38,911 bases of DNA from JANWKA01 sp035533815. Its GTDB lineage: Bacteria > Bacteroidota > Bacteroidia > Chitinophagales > Chitinophagaceae. Position 1 is the first letter of the stretch, and every line of letters begins with the position of its first letter. A program made the translations under genes and the position numbers. Below the pieces are notes generated by a model that worked only from the letters and a program-made list of their open reading frames with translations, was not told the origin of the DNA and made no database searches. Of this stretch, positions 31,328 to 38,911 are shown piece by piece. The stretch spans positions 1 to 38,911 of the forward strand of contig DATLTB010000058.1 of assembly GCA_035533815.1 (NCBI GenBank). Direction: 5' to 3'.

Positions 31328-32515
31328 CTAATGTATAACCTGGGCAGTTTCCTGTTTCAGGGTAATCCTGCTCAGGTAAAACATGGAAATCAGCGTGGCT
31401 GCTGCAGTGAGCAGGAAGGCTGGAGCAGCACCGTAATGAAACCAGATAAACCCGGCCACAGCACTGGCTACCAGGGATGCGAGACTTTGTAAGGCAGTAA
31501 AAGTTCCCATGGCGGAAGCGGTTTCCTGAGGCCCGGTGGTATTGCTGATCCATGCCTTGCTAACTCCATCAGTGGCTGCTGCATATACCCCATATAAAAA
31601 GAATAAAAGAAAGAACACCGTCAGGCTGGTATTAAAGGCCATGGCGGCATAAACAACGGCAAATAGCAGCAACCCACCCAGGAACGTGGGCCTGAATCCG
31701 ATCCTATCGGCTATATATCCCATGGGGAAGGATAACAAGGCATAAAAAACATTATAAAAAATGTAGATACTGATCATGCCTGTATCACTGATGCCTGCTT
31801 GTCTGATTTTCAACAGCAGCAGCATGTCTGAACTGTTAAACAGGGCAAACAACAATAGCCCGGAAGTCACCCTGCGGTAAAGCAGGGGACTTTGTTTCCA
31901 ATACCGGAAAAAGGAAAACAGGGCCACTGGTTTATGGGAAGAAGTAATGGATTTTCGCCGATCCCTGACCAGCAGGGTAAATAGGACAGCAAGCAAAGCT
32001 GGTCCAAATGCGATAAAGAAAAGAGCCGCATAATGGCCTGGATGGAAATACAGGTACACCAGGGCAGCAATTGGACCGAGGACTGCCCCTGCCGTATCCC
32101 ATCCCCGGTGAAATCCAAAGACTTTTCCCTTATGTTCGGCAGCCGTCTCATCGGACAGGATGGCATCCCGGGCGCCGGTCCTCAATCCCTTCCCCAGCCT
32201 GTCCATGGACCGTGCCCCGAAAATCCAGGCAGGGATGATAGTGACGGCCATCAGGGGCTTGGCCAGGGCGCTGCAGAAATATCCCAGCCGAACAAGGAGC
32301 ATGCGTTTCCCGGTGAAGTCGCTTAGTTGACCGAAATAACCCTTGCTGAGCCCCGCAGTGGCTGCGGCAACTCCTTCGAGTATGCCGATCATCAGCACGG
32401 AAAAACCGATTGCCCTGAGGTAGACAGGAATAATGGGGTACAACATTTCACTCGCGATATCAGCAAACATGCTGACCAGGGAGAGGATCCAAACTGTACG
32501 GGTGATCACCTTCAT
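31328..32515 (-). CDS. MFS permease, substrate unknown
   Basis: A 395-aa, 12-span major facilitator. Motif A appears as GYFGQLSDFTGKRMLL, and DRLGKGLRTGARDAILSDE after TM4 is the hallmark of a widespread uncharacterised MFS clade; a second A-like motif, GYIADRIGFRPTFL, begins the C-terminal half. The start at ATG 32515 is chosen because the 25 residues added by the longer frame (from 32590) are polar and precede the first span MKVITRTVWILSLVSMFAD. It converges with crcB; no neighbour indicates a substrate. It could be a drug, metal-chelate or metabolite exporter. Confidence 0.88.
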   Translation of the reverse strand: MKVITRTVWILSLVSMFADIASEMLYPIIPVYLRAIGFSVLMIGILEGVAAATAGLSKGYFGQLSDFTGKRMLLVRLGYFCSALAKPLMAVTIIPAWIFGARSMDRLGKGLRTGARDAILSDETAAEHKGKVFGFHRGWDTAGAVLGPIAALVYLYFHPGHYAALFFIAFGPALLAVLFTLLVRDRRKSITSSHKPVALFSFFRYWKQSPLLYRRVTSGLLLFALFNSSDMLLLLKIRQAGISDTGMISIYIFYNVFYALLSFPMGYIADRIGFRPTFLGGLLLFAVVYAAMAFNTSLTVFFLLFFLYGVYAAATDGVSKAWISNTTGPQETASAMGTFTALQSLASLVASAVAGFIWFHYGAAPAFLLTAAATLISMFYLSRITLKQETAQVIH

Positions 32516-33489
32516 AAATTTCTGGTTCGGAAACCCTGTGGTCTTGCCACAGGGAGGAGAACCACTTCCATTTTCTTTGAATATTTGCAATAGAGGTTCT
32601 TTGACTTGCTGTATGGTTGCCTTAGGAAATTTTCTGCGGACGTAAAAGCATCAGAGTTACGATAGAGAAACGGTTTAACAGGCACTCCTAATTTGGCGTT
32701 GCCGTAAATCAGCGCATAAGAGCCGGATGGCCGATGCAATGGGGGTATTGAATCCAGGTTTAAATGCTGTGCCATCATGCTAGATTAACGCCCTGAATTC
32801 TAGATACAGGGTAATTTACAAAAATAGGAAAGCTTCACCTATCCTTATGGGCTAAATCATAGGAAGGAGATTATCCCTTTGGTTGCCCGATCAATGAAGC
32901 TCCTACCATTTCCGGAACTTGCCATGGCGATTTTGCATTTTCAGACAACCTTCCAATCTCGCCCTTTTTATATTTTTGGGATCATTAAAAAATGCCTTAT
33001 CTGCAATTGTAGATATCATTTTTCACCAATTTCATGACCATGTATTACGAGGACTACCTCAAAAAAATTAGCCGTTCATTCATTCACCCTGGACCCTGTC
33101 GGTTCCCGGTTACCACTGGCTGATTAAGGGAATCAGATAGCTTACTAATTTTACCCTAACCCAGGCCCCTCCTTCCCATGGTACCTGTCCGGTGACCTGT
33201 AACAGATATTCGGAAAAGGAGTAAAAATGGGGCAAGATGTGGGCTGCTATGCCTGATGGATGAAGTCTTGTTTAGGTTCATATTGCCAGGGACTTCAGAA
33301 CTTATTTGACGGAATCCCATGAATTGGGGAAGACAATAGGATAGTCAGGGGTCTGGAAATCCAAACTGAGATGGTGCTGATTAATGCCAATGCCAGGTGG
33401 TTTTGGCGGCAAAATGAGTAATTTTGATCTGGATATTCCCCTGATCCGCTTTTTAATGCTTTAATTTATAGATATAAAAAATAAAGAAG
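32516..33489. other. long gene-free stretch (about 970 bp)
   Basis: All frames are broken and I recognise no gene remnant. The minus-strand frame 32512-32778 is open but has no family resemblance. Visible structure: an imperfect hairpin with CCCTG arms at 32793-32813, and TAATTTTG (33419-33426), an exact -7 box 64 bp before the lipoprotein gene but lacking a well-spaced -33. Composition is like the surroundings, so decayed genes or an unrecognised RNA cannot be excluded. Confidence 0.45.
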
Positions 33490-35103
33490 ATGAAAAAAGG
33501 GTTGTTTATCTGCCTGACCATACTGGTTGTCTGCACATTTTCCTTTTGTGAATCTCCGCGTAAACCTCCAGAGATGGATCCCAGAACCTTAACGGGTCCT
33601 GTTCCCCGGGATATACAACTCATTCATGATACCACAGCGGATCAGCAGGTGTGGAAGGAAGATGATTTTTTCCAATATGGGGTCAACCCGGGATATTATG
33701 GTAATGGGTATTCAGATCAGCTGGTATACAAACTGGCATCCGATGCAGGCATCCATGCTGTTCGCCCCGGACTTTCCGACAACTTTGTCTCCCGCTACGG
33801 ATATGATATCAGGCTGGGGGCTTTCCGGTACTTCCATGATACCCTGGGATTCAGGGACAATGTCGTATTTCTCAACCAGCCTAGTAATGTGCACCGGGAT
33901 ACTGCCCATTACTGCCAGTTCAGGACCTGGACCTTTGCCCATATGTATGAACCGATTTGGAATAGTGATGACTCTGTTAACCCGGATAATTACTATGCTG
34001 ATTATGTGTATAATATCGTGAAACGATACGGGCCCTATGTGAAATTCTGGGAAGTCTGGAATGAACCGGATATCAATAATAGCCATGGAGCATACAGTCT
34101 TCCCGGACAATCAGGCAACTGGTATGACAATCCTCCTCCCATTATCAACTTGTACAGTTTCTACGCTCCTGTATTTTACTATGTCCGGATGCTGCGGATC
34201 ACTTATTCGATCGTTCACCATTATTTCCCGCATGAATATGTCTGCACCGGAGGACTTGGATATCCTTCTTATCTGGATGCAATACTCCGCTATACAGACA
34301 ATCCGGATGGGGGTAAAGTTTCCCCGAAATATCCCCTGCGGGGAGGGGCCTATTTTGATGTGCTCAGCTACCATGATTACCCGATGTACCACCTGCATTA
34401 CTGGGTCAACAGTATCGGTGGCTTCCGGTATACAAGGACTTCAGATTATGCGGCTGCGGACGGAGTACTGCTGAAAAACCAGTTTCAGGCCATACTCACC
34501 AGGTATGGGTATGACGGTCAGCGGTTTCCCCCTAAAATTTTCATCAATACCGAAATCAATATCTGCCGCAAAAGGTTCACCGATATGGTGGGAGGAAATG
34601 AAGCCCAGCGGAACTTCATCATTAAATACCTGGTTAAAGCCCAGCAGAACAATATTGCCCAGGTATACATCTTTGCTTTGGGAGAAAGTGCCAATTATGA
34701 TTCCACCAAAGATCCTTTCGGTCTGATGGGATTATACGAAAACCTTCGCAGGGATGCCTATGGCCACCAAATAATGACCCCCGAAGGGATAGCCGTAAAG
34801 ACCATGTCCCTGCTGGCTTATGGATACCGGTATGATCCCGGACTTACCGCCAGCCTTCGGCTTCCCGGGGATGTCGACGGAGGAGCGTTTTCTAAAGATG
34901 GGAAACCCCTGATCATCCTATGGGCCAAACAACTGCAGGATCTGCATGAAAATATTCCTGCCGTTTATCATTTTCCCAGTTCCATAGCTTGGCACCAGTT
35001 GAAAGTTTATCAATGGGATTATGCCACCCAACCTACCCATATGGCTTTACTTCAGCAAGCCATTCTGCATTTGGATGGCACTCCGGTTTTTCTCGCTCCC
35101 TGA
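33490..35103 (+). CDS. lipoprotein glycoside hydrolase of clan GH-A (GH39/GH5-like)
   Basis: A 537-aa protein with a lipoprotein-type signal (hydrophobic 4-19, Cys20 followed by Glu-Ser-Pro), probably surface or periplasmic. The body is a (beta/alpha)8 glycosidase: acid/base Glu192 in FWEVWNEPDI and nucleophile Glu355 in IFINTEINI, 163 residues apart, as in clan GH-A. YGPYVKFWEVWNEP resembles GH39 and related xylosidase/iduronidase-like enzymes. Residues 460-537 form a small beta-rich tail. The substrate is unknown; the nearby fucosidase is transcribed in the other direction and need not be related. Confidence 0.75.
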   Translation: MKKGLFICLTILVVCTFSFCESPRKPPEMDPRTLTGPVPRDIQLIHDTTADQQVWKEDDFFQYGVNPGYYGNGYSDQLVYKLASDAGIHAVRPGLSDNFVSRYGYDIRLGAFRYFHDTLGFRDNVVFLNQPSNVHRDTAHYCQFRTWTFAHMYEPIWNSDDSVNPDNYYADYVYNIVKRYGPYVKFWEVWNEPDINNSHGAYSLPGQSGNWYDNPPPIINLYSFYAPVFYYVRMLRITYSIVHHYFPHEYVCTGGLGYPSYLDAILRYTDNPDGGKVSPKYPLRGGAYFDVLSYHDYPMYHLHYWVNSIGGFRYTRTSDYAAADGVLLKNQFQAILTRYGYDGQRFPPKIFINTEINICRKRFTDMVGGNEAQRNFIIKYLVKAQQNNIAQVYIFALGESANYDSTKDPFGLMGLYENLRRDAYGHQIMTPEGIAVKTMSLLAYGYRYDPGLTASLRLPGDVDGGAFSKDGKPLIILWAKQLQDLHENIPAVYHFPSSIAWHQLKVYQWDYATQPTHMALLQQAILHLDGTPVFLAP

Positions 35104-35538
35104 CCGGGGTCTGTTTTGGGGTTGGAATCCAAAAACTGAGGTTCCGCCTATTTTTCTAATTGGGCTTAACCCTGCAGGTGACTTCAGCTTTACCCTGGAT
35201 AATCAGCCATCTGGCACGGATATTAGGGGAAGTTGGTTTTGTAAAATCTTCAGTAAACAGTAAATGCGGCTAAAATTCTCTTAATTATTTCCTTCTGAAA
35301 ATATTTTTGTCTCCCCGAATAAACCATTTAAGATCAAAAGACAGGGATTCATATTTTATAGCAAATACCGGTTCTTGATTTTTCAGGGTGCAGGGAATGT
35401 TCCAATGAAACGGTGCAGGCGAAGAATGCAGTGTTTTCTTAGGCTCGGATGCTTTAATGCTGCTAAACTTTAGTTTATGCAGGCTTAAAAGAAGAAATCT
35501 GATTTAGTGAGATGCTTTAAGTCTTTATCTGTGTATTG
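35104..35538. other. gene-free stretch between the glycosidase and tRNA-fMet
   Basis: No coding frame of note. A short palindrome, TAAACT-TT-AGTTTA, lies at 35464-35477. It is the 3' flank of both the glycosidase (plus) and the tRNA (minus); I see no canonical terminator for either. Confidence 0.5.
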
Positions 35539-35610
<72 letters not shown>

Positions 35611-35619
35611 ATGTGGGCG

Positions 35620-35651
35620 CAAAGGTAAGTATTCAACGTAAATTCCCCAAA
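35620..35651 (-). promoter_or_regulatory. promoter of tRNA-fMet (TTTG - 20 bp - TACCTTTG)
   Basis: On the minus strand: TTTG at 35648-35651 and TACCTTTG at 35620-35627, 20 bp apart, an ideal Bacteroidota promoter. Transcription would start at or within a few bases of the mature tRNA 5' end. Confidence 0.7.
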
Positions 35652-35662
35652 ACGAATTTGAC

Positions 35663-35670
35663 TACCTTTG
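35663..35670 (+). promoter_or_regulatory. -7 box (TACCTTTG) of the era gene
   Basis: Exact TAnnTTTG match, 40 bp before the era start and back to back with the tRNA promoter. No clear -33 TTTG at correct spacing. Confidence 0.5.
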
Positions 35671-35710
35671 TGATTCATGGTCAATATGCCATGATAGTTA
35701 AATTTTTTCC

Positions 35711-36583
35711 ATGCATCAGGCTGGTTTTGTTAATATTTTCGGTAAGCCGAATGCAGGTAAAAGTACTTTACTCAATGCCCTGGTCAATGAGAAGCTGTCA
35801 ATTGTCTCGCCAAAGGTGCAGACTACCAGGCACCGGATCATGGGTATTCTCAATGAACCGGGATACCAGATCGTTTTCTCCGATACCCCGGGGTTAATGG
35901 AACCAAGATATAAGCTTCAGGACAGGATGATGGGAATGGTGAAAAAAGCCCTGGAGGACGCCGATTTGGGGTTATTGGTCGTCGATGCGCGGGATAAACC
36001 CGCCGATAATTTACCGGTATTTTCTGGCCTTGGCCTGAAATCTCCTGCCATCCTGGTCATGAACAAAATGGATCTGTCCGGAGCGGAAAACCTCAGTCAG
36101 GTCAGGGAAGAATATAAAGCCTGGGCCTTTGTCCGGGAAGTTGTGGCCGTGTCTGCCCTGAAAAAGCTTAACCTGGAACAGCTGCTTGCAGTAATACTGT
36201 CCTTGCTGCCGGAAGGGGAAAATTTCTTTCCTGAAGGAGAACTCTCAGACCGGCCGGTCAGGTTTTTTATTTCAGAACTCATCCAGGAACAGATTTTTGA
36301 TTTGTTCCGGGAAGAAATACCCTATCATACTGCTGTCCTGGTAACAGATTACCAGGAAAAGCAAACCCTGGTTAAAATTGCTGCACAGATCGTGGTGCAG
36401 CGGGAGACCCAGAAAGCCATTCTGCTGGGTGAAAAGGGGAAAGCTATCCGGGAACTGGGAATAAGGTCCAGGATTGAAATGGAAAAATTCCTGGGCAGAA
36501 AGATTTTTTTGGAACTTTTTGTGAAGGTTCGACCGGGTTGGAGGGACAATGACCTCCTGCTCCGGGAATATGGATACGCATAG
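35711..36583 (+). CDS. era: GTPase Era, 16S rRNA maturation factor
   Basis: Cytoplasmic GTPase that binds the 3' end of 16S rRNA in 30S assembly, 290 aa. G1 GKPNAGKSTLLNAL (11-24), G2 TTRHRIMG, G3 DTPGL, G4 NKMD (about 117-120), G5 VSALK. The C-terminal KH domain has its RNA loop at LGEKGKAIRELG. G1 uses Ala where many Era have Val (NVGKS/NAGKS both occur). It starts at ATG 35711 and is followed 26 bp later by der, so ribosome-assembly GTPases and initiator tRNA are clustered. Confidence 0.97.
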   Translation: MHQAGFVNIFGKPNAGKSTLLNALVNEKLSIVSPKVQTTRHRIMGILNEPGYQIVFSDTPGLMEPRYKLQDRMMGMVKKALEDADLGLLVVDARDKPADNLPVFSGLGLKSPAILVMNKMDLSGAENLSQVREEYKAWAFVREVVAVSALKKLNLEQLLAVILSLLPEGENFFPEGELSDRPVRFFISELIQEQIFDLFREEIPYHTAVLVTDYQEKQTLVKIAAQIVVQRETQKAILLGEKGKAIRELGIRSRIEMEKFLGRKIFLELFVKVRPGWRDNDLLLREYGYA

Positions 36584-36609
36584 AGAGTTTTTTTTTCAAT
36601 TATATAGGT

Positions 36610-37923
36610 ATGCAGGGATTCACGGTGGCTATCATCGGACGACCTAATGTGGGTAAATCTACTTTGTTCAACCGGTTGCTGGAAGAACGGAAGGCTATTG
36701 TGGATGATACCAGCGGAGTGACCCGGGACCGCCAGTATGGGGTGGTGGGCTGGAATGGTAAATCTTTTAATGTAGTGGATACGGGAGGGTTTGTTCCCCG
36801 TTCATCAGATGTTTTTGAACGGGAAATCCGCAAACAGGTATTGGTTGCCATGCAGGAAGCCAGCCTGCTGATATTCATGTGCGACGCAACTACAGGAATC
36901 ACCAACCTGGATGCAGACATGGCCGGCATGTTAAGGAAATCGCAAAAACCGGTCCTGCTGGTGATCAATAAAGTGGATAATCCACAAAGGCAGCTGGATG
37001 CTAATGAATTTCACGGGATGGGTTTTGACCGGATTTTTTTTATTTCATCGATGTCCGGATCAGGAACAGGGGAATTGCTTGATGAGATTACGGGTTTGAT
37101 GCCGGGGGAGCTTGAACCGGACCCTGAAGAAGGGGAACTACCCCGATTTGCCATCATCGGCCAGCCAAATGTGGGCAAATCCTCCCTGCTCAATGCCCTG
37201 ATCGGGCAAGAAAGGAATATCGTATCTGATATTCCCGGAACCACACGGGACAGCATTCATACCCGATACACTTTGTTTAAAAAGGATTTTATTTTGATTG
37301 ATACTGCCGGTATCCGGCGCAAAAACAAGGTGCATCAGGATCTGGAATTTTATTCCGTTATCCGGGCGGTAAAAGCTATGGATGAATCGGATGTCTGCCT
37401 GCTGTTACTGGATGTCAACCTGGGGATCACTGCTCAGGACCTGAATATATTCGGATTGGCAGCTAAAAAGGGCAAAGGGGTGGTGATCGTGGTGAATAAA
37501 TGGGACCTGATGGAAAAGGGAACCAATACTGCAAGGGATTATGAAAAACTGTTGAAAGAGAAACTGGCTCCTTTCAGTGATGTACCGGTCGTATTCACGT
37601 CAGTAACGGAAAAGACCCGGATATTCAAAGTCATGGAATCTGCGCTTCGGGTTTTTGAAAACAGAAAAAGACGGATTTCCACCTCTAAATTGAATGAAGT
37701 GATGCAGAAAGCCCTGGAAAGTTATCATCCGCCCGTGGTCAGGGGACATTCGGTTAAAATAAAATTTGTCACCCAGCTTCCCAACCCTGTGCCTGCTTTT
37801 GCTTTTTTCTGCAATTACCCGGACGATATTAAAGATCCATACCGGCATTATCTGGAAAACCAGTTAAGGACTCATTTTGATTTTGAAGGAGTGCCCCTGA
37901 AAATTTTCTTCCGGAAAAAATGA
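36610..37923 (+). CDS. der: GTPase Der (EngA), 50S assembly factor
   Basis: Ribosome-assembly GTPase with two tandem G domains and a KH-like C-terminal domain, 437 aa. First G domain: GRPNVGKSTLFNRL (10-23), DTGGF, NKVD. Second: GQPNVGKSSLLNALIG (about 184-199), DTAGIRR, NKWD. The C-terminal domain begins around 350 and ends with PLKIFFRKK, a common Der terminus. All nucleotide motifs are intact. The tnpB element lies directly downstream, without harming the gene. Confidence 0.97.
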   Translation: MQGFTVAIIGRPNVGKSTLFNRLLEERKAIVDDTSGVTRDRQYGVVGWNGKSFNVVDTGGFVPRSSDVFEREIRKQVLVAMQEASLLIFMCDATTGITNLDADMAGMLRKSQKPVLLVINKVDNPQRQLDANEFHGMGFDRIFFISSMSGSGTGELLDEITGLMPGELEPDPEEGELPRFAIIGQPNVGKSSLLNALIGQERNIVSDIPGTTRDSIHTRYTLFKKDFILIDTAGIRRKNKVHQDLEFYSVIRAVKAMDESDVCLLLLDVNLGITAQDLNIFGLAAKKGKGVVIVVNKWDLMEKGTNTARDYEKLLKEKLAPFSDVPVVFTSVTEKTRIFKVMESALRVFENRKRRISTSKLNEVMQKALESYHPPVVRGHSVKIKFVTQLPNPVPAFAFFCNYPDDIKDPYRHYLENQLRTHFDFEGVPLKIFFRKK

Positions 37924-37939
37924 ATCAGGTGTAGATTAT

Positions 37940-38150
37940 ATTTTTTATATATATTTATCCTTTATTTAATACAAACCACTGCTGTAAACTACCCTGCACC
38001 AAGAGTGCAGGGCGTTCAAGCCGCTGATTGGCGGTTGAACATCAAACCTTGATCATGCACAGCACAGCTATACCTATCAGATTTTTCGGTCGAGTTTACG
38101 CACACCCCAAGGGTAGCAATATTGATGACCGCATTAAGGTCGGCATCCAT
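37940..38150 (-). ncRNA. possible omega-RNA (reRNA)/right end of the tnpB element
   Basis: In IS200/IS605 elements the guide RNA overlaps the 3' end of tnpB and the right end. Here two hairpins lie exactly there: TTCAA(G)CCGC-TGATTG-GCGGTTGAA (38015-38040), covering the tnpB stop, and CCCTGCAC-CAAGA-GTGCAGGG (37992-38012), a perfect 8-bp stem with 5-base loop. The RNA would be transcribed on the minus strand. Its true limits and the guide cannot be read without the element boundary. Confidence 0.45.
37992..38012 (-). terminator. perfect hairpin downstream of tnpB (element end or terminator)
   Basis: The 8-bp GC-rich stem described in the preceding entry lies 4 bases past the tnpB stop. No T-run follows on the minus strand (GTAGTTTACAG), so a subterminal transposon hairpin is more likely than a rho-independent terminator. 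Confidence 0.5.
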
Positions 38151-38911
38151 ACTGTTTCCGCAATGATCATACCCAAAAGATTTGCCCATCCGCTTTCCCA
38201 GGTGCTTGCAAATATGGCATCCCTGAGAGGGATTAGCCGGATTAACCCGCACTACCCTAACCCCGGCAAGGGCCGCCTTGTATGCTATAAAACTGCGAAG
38301 CTGGGCAAAAGACCATTTGCCAAGGCGGCTGCTGAACTTTTTGCCCCTGTTGCCCGCTCTTTGGCGGATACCGGTAAGGTCCTCTATGGAAATACCCTTA
38401 TTTTGCTCCTGGGCAATGTGGACGATGTTTTTGGCAATCCGGTGATTGATATTGGCAGAAGTTCTTCTTTCCCGTTTACCAAGCCGTTTCAGGACCTTTT
38501 TGGACTCCTTCGTGTCTTTGTGTTGGAGAGAACTTCTTATTTTTTGACGTTTTTCCCTATAAGCGTTTATTTTTTCAGAGCTAAATACTTTGCCATCACT
38601 TGTGGTGCATATATCTACTATGCCAAAGTCGCAACCCATAAATTCCTCCACCTCAGCTATCTTTTGATCCGGGAGGTCCATGGTTTGAAAAAGAAAAAAT
38701 TTACCCTTTCTACACAACAGATCAGCTTCCCCTTTAATGAATGGAATAAGTTTTGGGTTATGGCATTTAAAGGGTATTTTCAGTCTCCCCCCAACAGACC
38801 AGATGGAAATCCCTGTTTGGGTATAGGACAATATCCTGGAATCGTAAGGGATGCTTCCAAGAAGTCTGAAAACCCGCTTTTTATCTTTTTTACCCGATTT
38901 ATAGGCATCAG
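38016..38911 (-). CDS. tnpB: TnpB-type RNA-guided nuclease of an IS200/IS605-like element (5' end beyond the window)
   Basis: The open frame reaches the window edge, so the N-terminus is missing; the visible 298 residues include the end of the WED-like domain (ILSYTQTG.SIWSVGGRLKIPF) and the RuvC domain. The catalytic acids are present: Asp in GCDFGIVDICTTSDG, Glu in ISIEDLTGIRQR and Asp in MDADLNAVINIA. The zinc finger is CHIC...YDHC, in which the third Cys is replaced by Tyr (TAT, plus-strand 38169-38171; one base from TGT). TnpB cuts DNA guided by RNA from the element end and helps the transposon persist. No tnpA is visible; it may be beyond the edge or absent. Confidence 0.9.
   Translation of the reverse strand, partial: DAYKSGKKDKKRVFRLLGSIPYDSRILSYTQTGISIWSVGGRLKIPFKCHNPKLIPFIKGEADLLCRKGKFFLFQTMDLPDQKIAEVEEFMGCDFGIVDICTTSDGKVFSSEKINAYREKRQKIRSSLQHKDTKESKKVLKRLGKRERRTSANINHRIAKNIVHIAQEQNKGISIEDLTGIRQRAGNRGKKFSSRLGKWSFAQLRSFIAYKAALAGVRVVRVNPANPSQGCHICKHLGKRMGKSFGYDHCGNSMDADLNAVINIATLGVCVNSTEKSDRYSCAVHDQGLMFNRQSAA

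Noticed and set aside
32516..32590. 25-residue extension of the MFS permease
   Set aside because: It is polar and precedes the first membrane span; Met at 32515 is a better start.
32512..32778. 88-aa minus-strand frame upstream of the MFS permease
   Set aside because: It overlaps the permease start in another frame and shows no family motif; probably chance.

Overview
This window is a chromosomal segment of a member of the Bacteroidota, most likely from the Chitinophagia/Sphingobacteriia side of the phylum (inference). The evidence is the phylum-specific promoter element TAnnTTTG in front of many genes, a SusC-like TonB receptor with an N-terminal carboxypeptidase-regulatory-like domain, an arginine pathway that uses the ArgF' type of transcarbamylase, and an F5/8C-tailed secreted alpha-L-fucosidase. 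There are no phage genes and no rRNA operon. The only mobile element is a truncated tnpB element at the right edge.

Layout, left to right. (1) 508-5851: a minus-strand sugar operon (MFS sugar permease, ROK sugar kinase, Tat-exported glycosylasparaginase) divergent from galactokinase; together they suggest scavenging of GlcNAc and galactose from glycoprotein glycans. (2) 5894-9282: an MprF-type aminoacyl-phosphatidylglycerol synthase/flippase overlapping by 4 bp with a VirJ/AcvB-type serine hydrolase, a matched make-and-hydrolyse pair for aminoacylated lipids. (3) 9297-12974: a secreted esterase, then a TPP riboswitch with a transcription-terminator expression platform controlling a TonB-dependent receptor, so probably a thiamin or thiamin-precursor importer. 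(4) 13054-19020: a phosphate-starvation operon (OprP-like porin, PstS, PstC, PstA, PstB, PhoU) preceded by five 11-bp-phased Pho-box half sites that abut the promoter.

(5) 19098-28518: a nine-gene minus-strand arginine operon in transcription order: GNAT acyltransferase, argG, argC, argD, argF', argB, argE-like deacylase, a second GNAT, argH. Residue 90 of the transcarbamylase is Pro, the residue that marks N-succinylornithine rather than N-acetylornithine specificity, so the pathway probably runs on succinylated intermediates and the first gene is a candidate N-acylglutamate synthase. A 121-bp palindromic element sits between argB and the deacylase.

(6) 28526-35103: a broken DUF488 gene, a GH29 fucosidase, a fluoride riboswitch with crcB, an MFS permease, a long gene-free stretch and a lipoprotein glycosidase of clan GH-A. 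(7) 35539-38911: initiator tRNA-fMet, divergent from era and der, followed by the tnpB element with terminal hairpins that may belong to an omega-RNA. All functional statements come from reading motifs and context by eye; no database search was run.
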